Origin: Tubiluchus corallicola
Taxonomy: Eukaryota; Priapulida; Priapulimorpha; Priapulimorphida; Tubiluchidae
Assembly (NCBI GenBank): GCA_030141605.1
Contig: JAQGDQ010000298.1
Span: 197,001 to 261,000 of the forward strand
Length of the DNA: 64,000 nt
Direction: 5' to 3'
Shown: piece after piece, positions 14,923 through 63,626 of the stretch
Numbering within the stretch: the first letter of the stretch is position 1
How the letters are laid out: each line of letters begins with the position of its first letter
The notes under the pieces: model-generated
What the model saw: only the letters and a program-made list of their open reading frames with translations
Told to the model about the DNA's origin: nothing
Databases searched by the model: none
Position numbers and translations under genes: made by a program

Positions 14923-17900
14923 AAAACTCAAGAAATTTTGAATTTAAAGGGGCACAAACCCTCTCTCTGCTAGTATTGCTGTCTATGCTGCAAGTATAGC
15001 TCAGTGGTACTAGAGATCAGAGATGTTACCGAATACGAAATTACAAAACGAAACCTAAACCGAAATTTGTTGAAAGACAGGAAACAGAAACCGAGATCAA
15101 ACCGAACCAAAATCATTTTTGCAAAACGGACTACTACCGAAACTGAAATAAATAAAATACTTTGTTTTTACTTGTTTGATGATGTAGCTAAAGAATCTTA
15201 ATCAAAAAAAGTAGAACAATGTTTATGGTTAAATATCATGATGCTTCAAAACAATTGGCAAATTATAATTGTAAATATTTTGTTGCTTATATTTTATTCA
15301 AATTATGCTTTAATATTTCGGTTGATTGAGCCTGAAAACGTTAAAGCTTCACAGTTGTCAGCATTGAAGATATGCCATATTGCTGTAAAAAGCATGCTAC
15401 AAATGTTGCAAAAAGTTAAATAAACAAATTCATGCTTTATTTAAACTATTTTAGCCAAACTTCACAGTCGTTGGCACTGAAGATATGCCATATTGCCGTA
15501 AAAAGCATGCTACAAATGTTGCAAAAAGTTAAATAAACAAATTCATGCTTTATTTAAACTATTTTAGCCAAACTTCACAGTCGTTGGCACTGAAGATATG
15601 CCATATTGCCGTAAAAAGCATGCTACAAATGTTGCAAAAAGTTAAATAAACAAATTCATGCTTTATTTAAACTATTTTAGCCAAGCTTCACAGTCGTCAG
15701 CACTGAAGATATGCCGTATTGCCGTAAAAAGCATGCTACAAATGTTGCAAAAAGTTAAATAAACAAATTTATGCTTTATTTAAACTATTTTAGCCAAAAT
15801 TTTTCAGCGAATTTTAACACCTATGAGAAAAATAGGTAATCTGGATAAATATGGCTAAAATTTTGGAAAAATGTTACCGAAAATTACCGAATTAATAATT
15901 AATAATTTTCGACGAAAGCGAAACTGTACCAAAAGAGCTATTATCGGCAAACCGTAAAAGAAATTTTCGTTTCGGTAACATTCCTGCTGAAGATATAAAG
16001 CAAACATTTGGACACCATGTTTACCGTTAACACTTTGTTTGGGTGGGATGCAAAAACTGAAATATGGCACAAGAATATACTAATAGTGTACTCACTGCTC
16101 TCGCTCCTTCCGATGTCGGAAGTTCCCCACACTTCTTATTCATGTAACGTAAAATTTCTGCCTGCAAAGATAAGTCATATGAGTAGCAATTCCAGCATAC
16201 CAGACAGTTAACAATGAAAATTTAGTACAGTGTTCCCTCACTTATCGCTGGTGTTCCGTTCCAAGCCCACCAGCGATAAGTGAATTTCCGCGAAGTAGGG
16301 ACGCTATACTTATATTAGTAGTTATACATTATTTTAAGTCTTTATAAACCCTCCCCACACTCTTATACATAACCGTTTCCCATTCTCTTAATAACTTTTC
16401 CCATAGAGTGCATGTACCTTTTAAACAAACTTCACTTAAATGTTCATGAAATTGTTTTAAACTCTTAAACCTGTTGTGTATAATCTCACGTCGGCAAGTA
16501 GCATCTCAAGCAGGCACAATTACTACATTTCGTTTTTGGTGTGTATTCATCCGCCAAATAAATACACTATTTAGTGTAAATGGTAAATTTTTTATGATTT
16601 ATAATATTCTTTTAATGTTAGAATTAATATTTTTAATATATTTTTATACATTTTGTGATTTTTTATGCAAAATTCATCAAATCTATACTGTACAATACGT
16701 ACTACGCATGTGCAAAAATACTTGTGACGTGTTCTTATCTGTGGTTTATATTTTAATGTTTGTGCTCTCTAAGGTTTCCCCTCACTGTTTTTAGCGGGCA
16801 AGCCACAAGGCGTTACATTCTCTAGACTTATCATGGCAGCAGTCTTTGTGAATAAACAGATTAATAAGCAAGAAAGATTTATGTTAAATGTTCTATAAAG
16901 ATTCTAACAATGTTACTAATGTTGCCAAGACGTTACAAGACGGAGTATCTCAAAAACCCACGAAACAGGGAAAATACTGCGATAAATATTTTACATTAAT
17001 ATTTTTGGAAATCCGCGAAACAGCGAGTCCGTGATAACGAACCGAGAAGTAGCGAGGCAACACTGTATATAATTTGTGCAATCATCAGAAAATAGTATGA
17101 CACCAATAGGCCAGCCACAAAAAATTGTTTCTGTCTTCCATCATGTCCTCAAAAGATGTCAGTAGGAAGGGAGGAAAAAAATTTATTTAAGAAAAAATAT
17201 ATTATATAAAATTATAAGAAATTTTTTTTAAACTTTGTGAATGTTTAAAGCTGAATCATGGCATACTTAAAATCAGTTGAAATCAAAGTTCGTTTATTTC
17301 CCACTGGTTAGCAGCAATGTTTCAAAACTTTTCAAAGCACATTTTCTCATGCTCTGTGTTTCAGTGTTTTGTTTCAAATTATCGCATAATTGTTTGTGTT
17401 TTACAATTTAAATTAAAGAAATAAGCTTTAATATGAATGCGCCAGATAAAAACATTCAAATAAAATATAAAATTCCCGGTCATCGATAAAAAAAATATTA
17501 CCCAGAAACAGAGATATTTTTATTGTGGGCCTTAATGATAGCAGCTAATATTACAACCTGACGTTACACGTATTCATAAAATTTGCTGTTAGACCTAAAT
17601 ACCAAGTTTTCTGATAGGCTTACTTATCACATATAATCAAACTCAGATCTTCCGTTCACTCAGTTAATAAGATCTAATAAAACATGAACAAATGATTAAT
17701 AGCTTAAGTAAAGCAACATTTGTGTTTTGACTATAATAACATAGATTTCAAAATTCAAACATTCTAAAATAAAAATACATGTTTGCAAAGCAAACAAAGC
17801 TTTATGATAGCAGCAGTGTCTATTCCTGTGTGAATACAAACGGAGACGTAGCTTCTGCTAACTTTATTAACATTGCCGAGATTTGGCGTGATACGGAATA

Positions 17901-20900
17901 AGTATTAGTGTTCACAGGTACTACAAAGCTCAACTGTAATAAAGCTACGGATATCTAAAGCAGTAAAACTTTGTATCCATGCCCGTTGCATAAAAACAAA
18001 AAGGCAAACGCTTATCATTTGCTGTACGTGAAGTTCATGTTTGCTACAAGTCAAGGACATAGCATGCAGAAAATAACAAAACACACTAATTACCACTGCC
18101 ACAAAGTTCGAGATGTTTGTTTGATTAGTTATACATAGTAAATTAGATATGGCTTGTCAGAGCAGTGCAAAAGATCAAAATATGCACGACACATATTCAT
18201 TTAGAGGCTAGAAACTAACAGAAAAGTGCAAAACAAAGAACATGGTTAATTAAAGGAAGACCGGACGATTGTTTAGACTCAATCTCATTTTAATTCACTG
18301 TCCAAAATATACATTTTCTTGCCTATAAGAGTTAACAATTGTTTCTTATATTTGAATAATTAGCTTAGAAAGTTAATTAACGGCAGCCGAGCTATTGCTT
18401 ACGTCAGAAACTAACCACAGTTTGTGCAATGGCAGGCATCTTCTCTTGTGTGTCAAGCACGTGTGCGTAAGTGTTACAGTAATGTTTAAATGCATGCTGT
18501 CATGAAAATGAGCTCTACGTCATATGACGTAAGAAACTAACACTGCAGTTCATGATCATGGTTATCACGGTACCGTCTTCTATTTATCGGCCACGCGAAC
18601 GTGACAAAAAGGCACCGCTGCCAATCTTAGTAGATTCACTGAGCCGCGCATAGCTTTGAAAGTTTAACGAAATTCGAGTATCCGAGGTAATTATTATTTA
18701 ATCTAAGCATTGATTTAAAAAAGCTATTGTAGTTTTCAATATTTTAGAGCATTTTTTATTCTGAACTCATGTTTACACAATCATCCGATTTTCCTTTAAT
18801 CAAAACAAATAAATAAGATAGTTAGCAAGAATTAGTAAGCACAAGTGCTGATACCTGGGTGCGATCCCCGGTTAATAGCTCATTCACTCCTCTTACCATA
18901 AACATGCAGTAGCTGCAGATGCGATAGTCAGACTGCGAGGGCTGTGCAAGAGCAGAACAAAACAACACGATAAATAAACAAAAGTGAAAATGAACAAGCT
19001 GATCCGTGGTGCATTTACCACGGCATGCACACGTATAATAAAATTGATACCTTAGTGGCGTCAGCACTCATCATTTCGTCAACGTCGTTTAAGAAAGTCT
19101 TACACAGAACACAGTTTGTGTCGGGCTAGAAAGCAAGCAAGACACGGGTGAGCTGTGTTTAGATAACGTTGGGATAATTTTTCAAACTTTATTCAAACCC
19201 CAAAGCCAAATGACTTTGTTAAACAAATTAAACAGTCAGTTTGTACTCAGTGGGGCAAGAACAAATATATACTTAAGTTAGCCTTGCAATGACTCAAGAT
19301 GAGTTTAACAACTAATAGACATGGTCACAAGATTCGAAAAGATCTTCCCATTCCCTCTCATCCCCTCTGTGACCAGAAATAACACCAGAAGCGAGTTACG
19401 AATTGCGACAACCTCTGTTGCTGAAACTTATGACCTAAAAAAGCATGTTAGGCCTATTTTTTATAATTAAATGTGTTGTGTCATTCCCTATTTCACAATA
19501 CACGCTTGGTTTATTCATACCTTCCACTTGTCTTTGCAAAAGTAGACTCGTTTAACACATATTGCTTAAATCATACATTATTATACAAATCATGAAATTC
19601 TAAATCCTTTTTCTGTAACAGAACTTACGAACATGAGTTCCTAAATCTTGACACTTAATTTAATGTCAACATGATTTTATCAGTAAGACACTGTAATCTA
19701 AAAAGCTTGTAATCATACATCATACACATATTTAGTTTTACAAAAATTTCAACAGCTCGGAATATTGCATGGACAAGCCAACTCGTAGAAAGACAGGCAA
19801 ACTATTTAATCCACAGACGGGCTAATACAGGCGCTTGCAACTCTAAGTTTGATATCAGATAGGTTTATTGTAAAAACTTGTAAACTAGAATTTAATCATT
19901 TATCTAAAAATATATTACAATCGTACAAACTGCTTAAATAAAAGTCTTTAAGTTCTCACCTGCTTATTTGATGTGAAGTAACTCATGAAACCAGCAGCTG
20001 GTTTTTGAAGAAGCCAAACTCTGTCTGTGCAATGTTTGACTGCCCCGCATTGTCTAGCTGTGAACAGGTTCTGACACCAGTATGTTGGTCCACTTGAACA
20101 GTCGTCTTCAGAACTCCATGCTCTCGCTAAAATGATTTTACAAGATTAAATAATTATTCTAATTCCCGCTTTGTCAGGCAAAAATGCAAAAAATACAAAA
20201 ACCAAATTCCAACAAAAACAATACAAGAACCAAATTCCAACAAGACTACGTGCAAAAAATCTGGACAAACTACCATTTGAATACCTACAGCTTTTAGTAA
20301 ATAATTGGCTGCTAGGTTGTCAATAGTTCTGACCTAGTACAGACTTAAATTCTCACATTTTAGGAATCAAAACCAACTTCATTACCTGACTTCTCCAATC
20401 TCTTTTCATAGAGCGAGACTGATATCAGGAATCACTCTGAACATGAAAAAGGTTCCCAACATATTAAATAAAGGAAATATACATGAAGCCAGAGCACATC
20501 AAGATTAAATTAAACAACATTTCATAATATTCAACATTCTCACAAAAGTTGAGGTAAATAACTGTAGTTTGCAGTTTAGATGATTCCTACAGATTAAGGA
20601 AAATGCACCAGGTATTAAAAATTTATATGTTGAGGTTTTTGGGGTAGCAAAAAGTAACACAACATTACATGTAACATATACACACACAGTGTATGGGGTG
20701 ACACACACAATTTTGAATGTATAATTGTTGATAAGTGCTTCCACATTTGGTTTAGACGTCTAACAAACAGTTTGGTTTCAAGCATTTTATTTTCGCTGAA
20801 TAACAATTTGGTTTTGAGTAGTCTTATACTAGTACAACACTGAAAAGTTAGTACACTTAAAAAACTTAAAACACGACATACATACAATTCATTCTTGTCT

Positions 20901-21149
20901 TTTCAAAATTGGCTATCTTGCAGAAACATCAAACATGTGTTGTTTTGCTTATTCTATAATATTCATAGCTCATGCTTCTTGCTTTGCAAACCGATGACCA
21001 CTCTGGTAATAAGCTCAAGGTGCAAAATATAAACTAAAAGAGGACGCAAGAAACAACAAAAAACTAGCTAACTGCAACTAAAATAAAAGCAAAGGAATGG
21101 GCTTACCTATTAATAAAAGTGATAACGCTGTAAATACAAGAAATTTCAT
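795..21149 (-). CDS. Prosaposin-like precursor (multi-saposin), 15 exons, 3' end not found
   Basis: Secreted/lysosomal precursor that proteolysis would cut into saposins, small helical proteins that bind and present sphingolipids to lysosomal hydrolases. Coding exons in gene order: 21107-21149, 19960-20126, 19051-19125, 16096-16161, 14620-14679, 12087-12203, 10308-10406, 8841-8963, 8130-8198, 6715-6930, 5483-5626, 4547-4627, 2155-2335, 1597-1715, 795-911. These total 1677 nt (559 codons) and all junction phases match. Residues 1-16 form a hydrophobic signal peptide. Residues 21-57 are a SapA-type domain (C..GPTYWC, then a C-rich RQCGAVKHC stretch). Five saposin-B domains follow with their Cys at about 75-149, 189-262, 288-357, 400-473 and 491-558, each starting CxxC and most ending xGLC. 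Human prosaposin has four SapB domains and two SapA domains. A second SapA domain and the stop codon are not visible, so the gene probably continues to the left of the window. Confidence 0.9.
1527..1549. repeat. (TA)n microsatellite
   Basis: About 11 TA units. Nothing else was recognised in intron 14 (912-1596) or intron 13 (1716-2154). Confidence 0.9.
1597..1715 (-). CDS. Prosaposin-like exon 14 (SapB5, N-terminal part)
   Basis: 119 nt, acceptor attctag, donor gtttgt. It completes the Ala codon from exon 13, then reads SVVPKETEICTLCETVIKYI, the CxxC of saposin-B domain 5. Ends in phase 0. Confidence 0.9.
2155..2335 (-). CDS. Prosaposin-like exon 13 (SapB4, C-terminal part)
   Basis: 181 nt, acceptor attccag, donor GGG|gtaatt (phase 1). 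DKVCSLLPSTVAQECKNF, then a YGPIVLQLL helix and PDVVCTTIGLCSS. This is the most typical saposin-B half of the gene. Confidence 0.92.
3655..4145. repeat. CGGAT-rich degenerate repeat
   Basis: Many copies of cggat/atccg (ccggattcggattataaccg) at both ends, around an ordinary middle. It looks like an old MITE. I could not define its ends. It lies in prosaposin intron 12, with nothing recognised in 2336-3654. Confidence 0.4.
4547..4627 (-). CDS. Prosaposin-like exon 12 (SapB4, N-terminal part)
   Basis: 27 codons, acceptor gttacag, donor gtaatc. VKASIECVICEFIMKELDE opens saposin-B domain 4. The Asn-Ala-Thr that follows is a possible N-glycosylation sequon, a usual saposin feature. Phase 0. Confidence 0.9.
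4895..5373. mobile_element. hAT-like MITE
   Basis: The right end TGTGGGAACCCTG and the left end AAGGGTTACCATAG form short inverted repeats of the CAGGGTTCCCACA type. Flanks cactcaaa and cactcata agree at 7 of 8 positions. The interior is rich in tttccctgac/ccttgacttt motifs. It lies in prosaposin intron 11. Confidence 0.6.
5483..5626 (-). CDS. Prosaposin-like exon 11 (SapB3 end, linker)
   Basis: 48 codons, acceptor ttatag, donor gtaaga. APDMICQMIGLCPKPGDQ closes domain 3. A Pro-rich linker of about 35 residues follows, the likely site of proteolytic separation from domain 4. Confidence 0.89.
6437..6540. repeat. Pentanucleotide microsatellite (GTATT then GTATC)
   Basis: About six GTATT units switch to about thirteen GTATC units, followed by a short tatta run. 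Overlapping open frames are artefacts. It lies in prosaposin intron 10. Confidence 0.95.
6715..6930 (-). CDS. Prosaposin-like exon 10 (SapB3)
   Basis: 72 codons, acceptor cttgtag, donor gtaaga. It holds most of saposin-B domain 3 in one exon: ESCDMCMDVVKEM, then LCQLCPVEKKC, then a helix ending FAFIESAL. The third-Cys region reads LCQLC, so the domain has seven Cys instead of six. Phase 0. Confidence 0.9.
6931..8129. other. Prosaposin intron 9, nothing recognised
   Basis: Unremarkable AT-rich intron. Short open frames have no family motif. The next intron (8199-8840) is also plain. Confidence 0.6.
8130..8198 (-). CDS. Prosaposin-like exon 9 (SapB2, end)
   Basis: 23 codons, acceptor ttttag, donor gtaaaa. 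DPEVLCKDIGLCQASEEL gives the last two Cys of domain 2. Phase 0. Confidence 0.88.
8841..8963 (-). CDS. Prosaposin-like exon 8 (SapB2, middle)
   Basis: 41 codons, acceptor cttgcag, donor gtaagc. It supplies the third and fourth Cys (FDNMC, LITMCKNLVNTYVPEL). Phase 0. Confidence 0.88.
9056..9999. mobile_element. TIR element (mariner/pogo-like) carrying the E-box minisatellite
   Basis: Inverted ends CAGTGATACCCCGAAATATG and, on the other strand, CAGTGGATCCTCGACTTACG. The left flank is TA but the right is TG, so the target duplication is imperfect. Repeated 'ttcgtatctt' blocks lie near both ends. No transposase. It lies in prosaposin intron 7. Confidence 0.68.
9386..9858. repeat. 25-bp minisatellite with a CACGTG in most units, about 19 copies
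   Basis: Unit GAGCACAACAAAGCGTTCACGTGTT, stated here as gagcacaacaaagcg plus ttcacgtgtt, almost perfectly repeated. Two copies read CACATG. The near-identity implies recent amplification or homogenisation. It lies inside the TIR element at 9056-9999. Confidence 0.95.
10308..10406 (-). CDS. Prosaposin-like exon 7 (SapB2, N-terminal part)
   Basis: 33 codons, acceptor tctctag, donor gtagtt. PEKENDEVCDMCKTTVQEL contains the CxxC of saposin-B domain 2. Phase 0. Confidence 0.87.
10407..12086. other. Prosaposin intron 6, mostly plain
   Basis: Holds an (ATT)n run at 11095-11116, preceded by gaataaac and possibly a retroposon tail, and an (ACT/ACC)n run near 11711-11752. No gene seen. Confidence 0.55.
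12087..12203 (-). CDS. Prosaposin-like exon 6 (end of SapB1, linker)
   Basis: Starts DPLVVCQAMGLCTQTP, the last two Cys of domain 1, followed by a linker. The acceptor ttttag is clear. The donor is less certain: I chose AGA|gtcact at 12087, but two in-frame GT sites lie up to about 30 bp further left. All keep phase 0. Confidence 0.75.
13412..14488. repeat. 46-bp minisatellite, about 23 copies, many with GTCACGTG
   Basis: Unit contains catttacaatgttagtagtg and tcatagtcacgtgcc. Eight units carry CACGTG; others read CACTTG or CAGTTG, and several are shortened. It lies in prosaposin intron 5. Confidence 0.93.
14620..14679 (-). CDS. Prosaposin-like exon 5 (SapB1, helix)
   Basis: 20 codons, acceptor attgcag, donor gtgagt. 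CKNAVDEFFPAILNFISKEM holds the fourth Cys and the amphipathic helix of domain 1. Phase 0. Confidence 0.87.
15018..15986. mobile_element. hAT-like MITE with an internal 112-bp tandem array
   Basis: Ends CAGAGATGTTACCGAATACG and, inverted, CAGGAATGTTACCGAAACGA. The 8-bp flanks ctagagat and ctgaagat agree at 6 of 8 positions, the target-duplication length of hAT elements. No transposase. It lies in prosaposin intron 4. Confidence 0.75.
15340..15797. repeat. About 112-bp tandem repeat, 4 copies
   Basis: Four copies of a unit around tatgccatattgccgtaaaa, each ending in ttatttaaactattttagcc. The array is wholly inside the hAT-like element. Confidence 0.9.
16096..16161 (-). CDS. Prosaposin-like exon 4 (SapB1, middle)
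   Basis: 22 codons, acceptor tttgcag, donor gtgagt. AEILRYMNKKCGELP supplies the third Cys of domain 1. Phase 0 on both sides. Confidence 0.86.
16228..17065. mobile_element. pogo/Tigger-like non-autonomous DNA transposon
   Basis: Terminal inverted repeats CAGTGTTCCCTCACTTATCG at the left and, on the other strand, CAGTGTTGCCTCGCTACTTC at the right. TA dinucleotides flank both ends (16226-16227, 17066-17067), the Tc1/mariner/pogo target duplication. No transposase was recognised in the 838 bp. It lies in prosaposin intron 3. Confidence 0.85.
17066..19050. other. Prosaposin intron 3 remainder, nothing recognised
   Basis: Plain AT-rich sequence between the pogo-like element and exon 3. Introns 2 (19126-19959) and 1 (20127-21106) are likewise plain. 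Confidence 0.6.
19051..19125 (-). CDS. Prosaposin-like exon 3 (SapB1, N-terminal part)
   Basis: 25 codons, acceptor tttctag, donor gtatca. PDTNCVLCKTFLNDVDEMM gives the first CxxC of saposin-B domain 1. Phase 0 on both sides. Confidence 0.88.
19960..20126 (-). CDS. Prosaposin-like exon 2 (SapA domain)
   Basis: Acceptor ttttag and donor gtgaga. It encodes a saposin-A-type domain: SSEDDCSSGPTYWCQNL, then ARQCGAVKHC and a WLLQKPAAG stretch. The GPxYWC plus AxxC arrangement is diagnostic of the N- and C-terminal domains of prosaposins. Ends in phase 0. Confidence 0.9.
21107..21149 (-). CDS. Prosaposin-like exon 1 (start codon, signal peptide)
   Basis: The ATG at 21149 begins MKFLVFTALSLLLI, a short basic then hydrophobic signal peptide. 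The donor G|gtaagc leaves phase 1, which exon 2 completes as Ala. An inverted CCAAT motif lies about 100 bp upstream on the coding strand (near 21249). Confidence 0.88.
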
Positions 21150-21879
21150 ATTGCAGGTTTGTAAACAAATTCCTTTCAGCAAAATTGCATGAAATGCCCG
21201 ACGACAAGTCAAGCAGCTACTTTACACAAGTACTTCAGTGCAGCACAACCAATAATAAAGTTTGGAAAAATTGCCGAAGTAAGAAAGAATGACGTTCAGC
21301 TTGATCTCGTGACTGCGCCGGAAGTTGACTTTATGCAAAACTAACAGGAAATTAAGCGCAGCGCCATCAAGTGGCCAAAATAAACATCTTCTAACCGAAA
21401 TTTATTGCCTTCAAATATTTACTTTCAAAGTTCAAACACGGTTTACGTACATACTATTTAACGTGCCTCATGTTTCGTCTTTAATTCTTCGGTTCTTGCA
21501 ATTTTTCCAATTTCTTTTGTGCTGGCTGCACATGCAGCAAAAATGCCAAATCAATGGACAATAGTTGAAATTAGAAGATACGAAAACGTGGAAAATACCC
21601 ATTTTACAGTTCACACTTAGTAAATTTGACAGTCACTTTAAAACATTAATTTGTCCAGAAGGCTGCAAAGGTTTGAAATGTGTTTCTTAAAATCGAAATC
21701 AAAATCAGTGTTAACATCTACGACTTTGACTGAATTTGCACAGTCAATTCTTATAATTGTTTTGTGCAGTTAATGACTTTGTTTATTGTGTGTCTTTACA
21801 CCAAAATCCCGGAATTTCCTAGGAGTTGCTTCAAAGCCATTGCAATAATCTTGGATGGTATCCACAAAGATTATGAATG

Positions 21880-22510
21880 AGATTTTCAAAATTTTCGGGT
21901 ATACAAGACAGAGAGTCTTGAATATAGTTCACAATCGGTCACACAGTTAGAAATGCCATCTACAAAGACATTAAACAATAAAGGACCCAACATTGAATCC
22001 TGTAGAACACCGTCTATACGCCCCCTGTTCACAAGATCAGTCAGATGAGCAAGTGAAGCAACTACCAATTAAGCTAACGGTTTTATGTGAGACGGCATAA
22101 ATCTTTAATTTGTGTAATAGTAATGAGTAGGACACAGTCAAAAGCATTTGACAAATCAATTTATTATTTTGAAGCACAAAATTTCTTTTCATCCAAAGTT
22201 TTTTTTACAAAATGCAATTAAGTTTACTGGTGCTATTTTTCATTTCGAAACCATCCAGAGATGCGTGAAAAATATCATTAAGATATTCATCTAAAGAGTC
22301 GTTTGATACTCGCTCAAAACTCACTAAACGCTGTAGTTACTTTTGTCGAGAGGACAATTTTTCTTGCGCAGTGGTATTATTGTCACCTGCTTAAACCTGT
22401 TAGGGAACTCTTTGTGAGCATGAAGCTTACCCAGTTATAGCGAGTTAGTTTGCAAAAGCTACTTTTAAATAACTTAGCTGATATACCGTCAAATCCAATA
22501 GCTTTCCTTA
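21880..22510 (-). pseudogene. Decayed LINE reverse transcriptase fragment
   Basis: Minus-strand conceptual translation gives KAIGFDGISAKLFKSS near 22456-22506 (RT motif usually KATGPDGIS..LK). Near 21930-22020 it gives GVLQDSMLGPLLFNVFV, the GVPQGS.LGPLLF motif. Several stops and frame shifts separate them. It is a dead non-LTR retrotransposon in the prosaposin-testican intergenic region. Confidence 0.85.
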
Positions 22511-24938
22511 TTTGTAGTAATTAATTGTTTCTCTTTCAGCAAAAAGGTTAAAATTAAAATTCCCTTTCTTTTAACAGTAAAAATGAAAATATTTAAGACA
22601 GACCAATCAATATCTAGGCCATTTCCAAAGGATTTAGTAACATTTAGAAAATAATCATTTAAAATGTTGTAGTTCCTTATGTATGTTAATAACTATGATG
22701 TCATTTTTTGCAATGCGATAAGGTCCGAACTTTTGATTTGCCTGACAAAAAAGGCTTGATTGATCGTGGGCCAATTTTTTTTTGAGATTTATTTACTGTC
22801 AAAAAAGTTTTACGGATTTTTTTCTTAGCAAACTAAGATTTTAGTAGGCAAGTACAGAGATTTCGCTGCTTGCGTTAATTATTTATTATTAGTTTTTATT
22901 TTTAGTTTATTTCATTCATTTAAAAGTACATATACTCTGCAGCTTATATGATATAATTATCAGTAGTACAGTTTCGTGCACGGTCATGCAATTTCTAAAA
23001 AAATTATAGTTAAAATAATTTTAATAATATATATCAACTTCCTGTAACTACCTTTTGCTATTTTTTTATATAGACATACATACAAACACGTGTTTTTGTT
23101 TTTTCTTTTATTAATAAACAACAAAACAAGATGTGTTTAATTATTATAGCAACAACACAGTGATTAAATTGAATACAGATTATATCTGAACTATGAAGGA
23201 GCAACTATTATTAATACGTAGTAATTACAATTAATTATATATTGGTAAAGATTTGCAACATAATATTTGTTAATAACATAAATTTAAATAATAACTGGCT
23301 TAATAGAATTTAACTAAAATAGATTTGAACATACTCAAAACAAAGCAGGAACCCATGAGAAAGATGAAAGAAAAGTGCAAAGTTAGTTGAGAGTTGGGCT
23401 TTTTTCCCCAAGTCATTGTACTGAATTAATGACACCAACCATTGATGCAATTCTATGATTATAATTCCGCATAATCTACTGTGTATAGATGATTAACGAT
23501 ACCTAACTAAGCAAATTATGATTTAGTCATTCCCACTCATTGACGTAACATAGATACGCTTTAACGAAAGCTATGAAAATTACGATAAGTGGTATGCGGC
23601 ATACATATAGCTAAGATTACGTTTATATAATTTTATTATATATACTCCATGAAGGCTACACTGCAGCTCTGAGCTTTAGCTTTTGTACATTTTGCAACTA
23701 GAATTGTGTGGATAACACGAGTTGTAATGATAATGCAATACAAGTAAAGTAACAAATACCATATAATCCTAGACAATAATGACGTATGTACATCACAGCT
23801 ATGGCTATAGAAGAAAAATATTCAGTAAGTTTACCAGTACTACAGAAATTCGTGATGGTCTATATGAAATTTTAATATATAGCACAAACAATCCGCACCT
23901 TCTGAAACAGTGCAGAAAGTTTGTGAAGTAGGCAACATTGTTACTTTATTAATAAACAAACGTATCTACAAACAATAACCCTAAGCGTTATATGATTAAT
24001 ATTATGTTATTGATATAGTTTATAATGAATTTAAATAACAAGGCAAGATAGCTAACAATAACAATGAACGCGTGCAGTCCAGTTATCCATATAATCATAC
24101 CATTTTTACAGAAAATAACATTATTTTAATGTTAAAAACTTAAATTGCGAATATGGAGTTAGTCTTGCTAGAGAATGTAATGTCCGAACGCAGCAGATAA
24201 GTTACGTGTAAGATAAGACACGCAGCAGTCACGTGTAAGTTGAAAGTGTTGTGCTAGTAAAATTTAGGGTTGTAGCAAGTTTGCTAGCAGGTTATAAGAA
24301 CAATGAAAGCTGTTCACAAAGGTAATTTTACACCACTGATGACAAATGGATGTCCAACAGGAAAACAACTTCAAAATTGTAAATTTGACTATAAAATGAT
24401 TATATCCAGCTGGTCGCGTGTGCCTATATAATTGCGATTGATTTGATACGTTGTACATGTAATTTTCTCTGATTACTTACAAGAAATGTGGCGGTATTTG
24501 CTCACCATGTAAACCATTCTGGCGAGATTTCTCTTCGTCAATGGATGAATCGAACAAACCACACTGGCACCACTGTAACACGTGTTGTGTTATTGTCACT
24601 GCTGAACGTATCGTTAAAGGTTAACGCATTTGCTTAAACTAGAAATGCCTGAGAATCAAATTCGAAATTCAGTATTTTGACAGCTCAAAAAGAACTCATA
24701 AAAGTGATTTTTTAATTTATGTTCTTCAAACCCTATGGCATCTAAGAATTTGTCAGCAACTTGTTAACTTTTATGAATGCAGAGCCTGTAAATAACACTG
24801 TATAACAATTCAAGGTACAGATTAATTTCTAGAGTACCACTAGTTTACTATGAAGTTTACTATGCAACAATAGATTCAGAAAATTGTTTTTGTTCTCAGA
24901 ATACTGTCAGTTTTAGTTATCAAGTAATAAAGCAATGC
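22511..24938. other. Intergenic, nothing recognised
   Basis: AT-rich sequence between the LINE fragment and the testican stop codon. It includes the testican 3' UTR at its right side, whose extent I cannot fix. Confidence 0.55.

Positions 24939-63626
<38,688 letters not shown>

Noticed and set aside
16474-16794. 106-codon frame inside the pogo-like element as a transposase
   Set aside because: No DDD/DDE pattern or helix-turn-helix visible; low-complexity hydrophobic translation.
18850-18930. SINE/tRNA-like B-box (ggggatcgcaccc, minus strand)
   Set aside because: Resembles a pol III B-box, but no A-box at the right distance and no tail or duplication.
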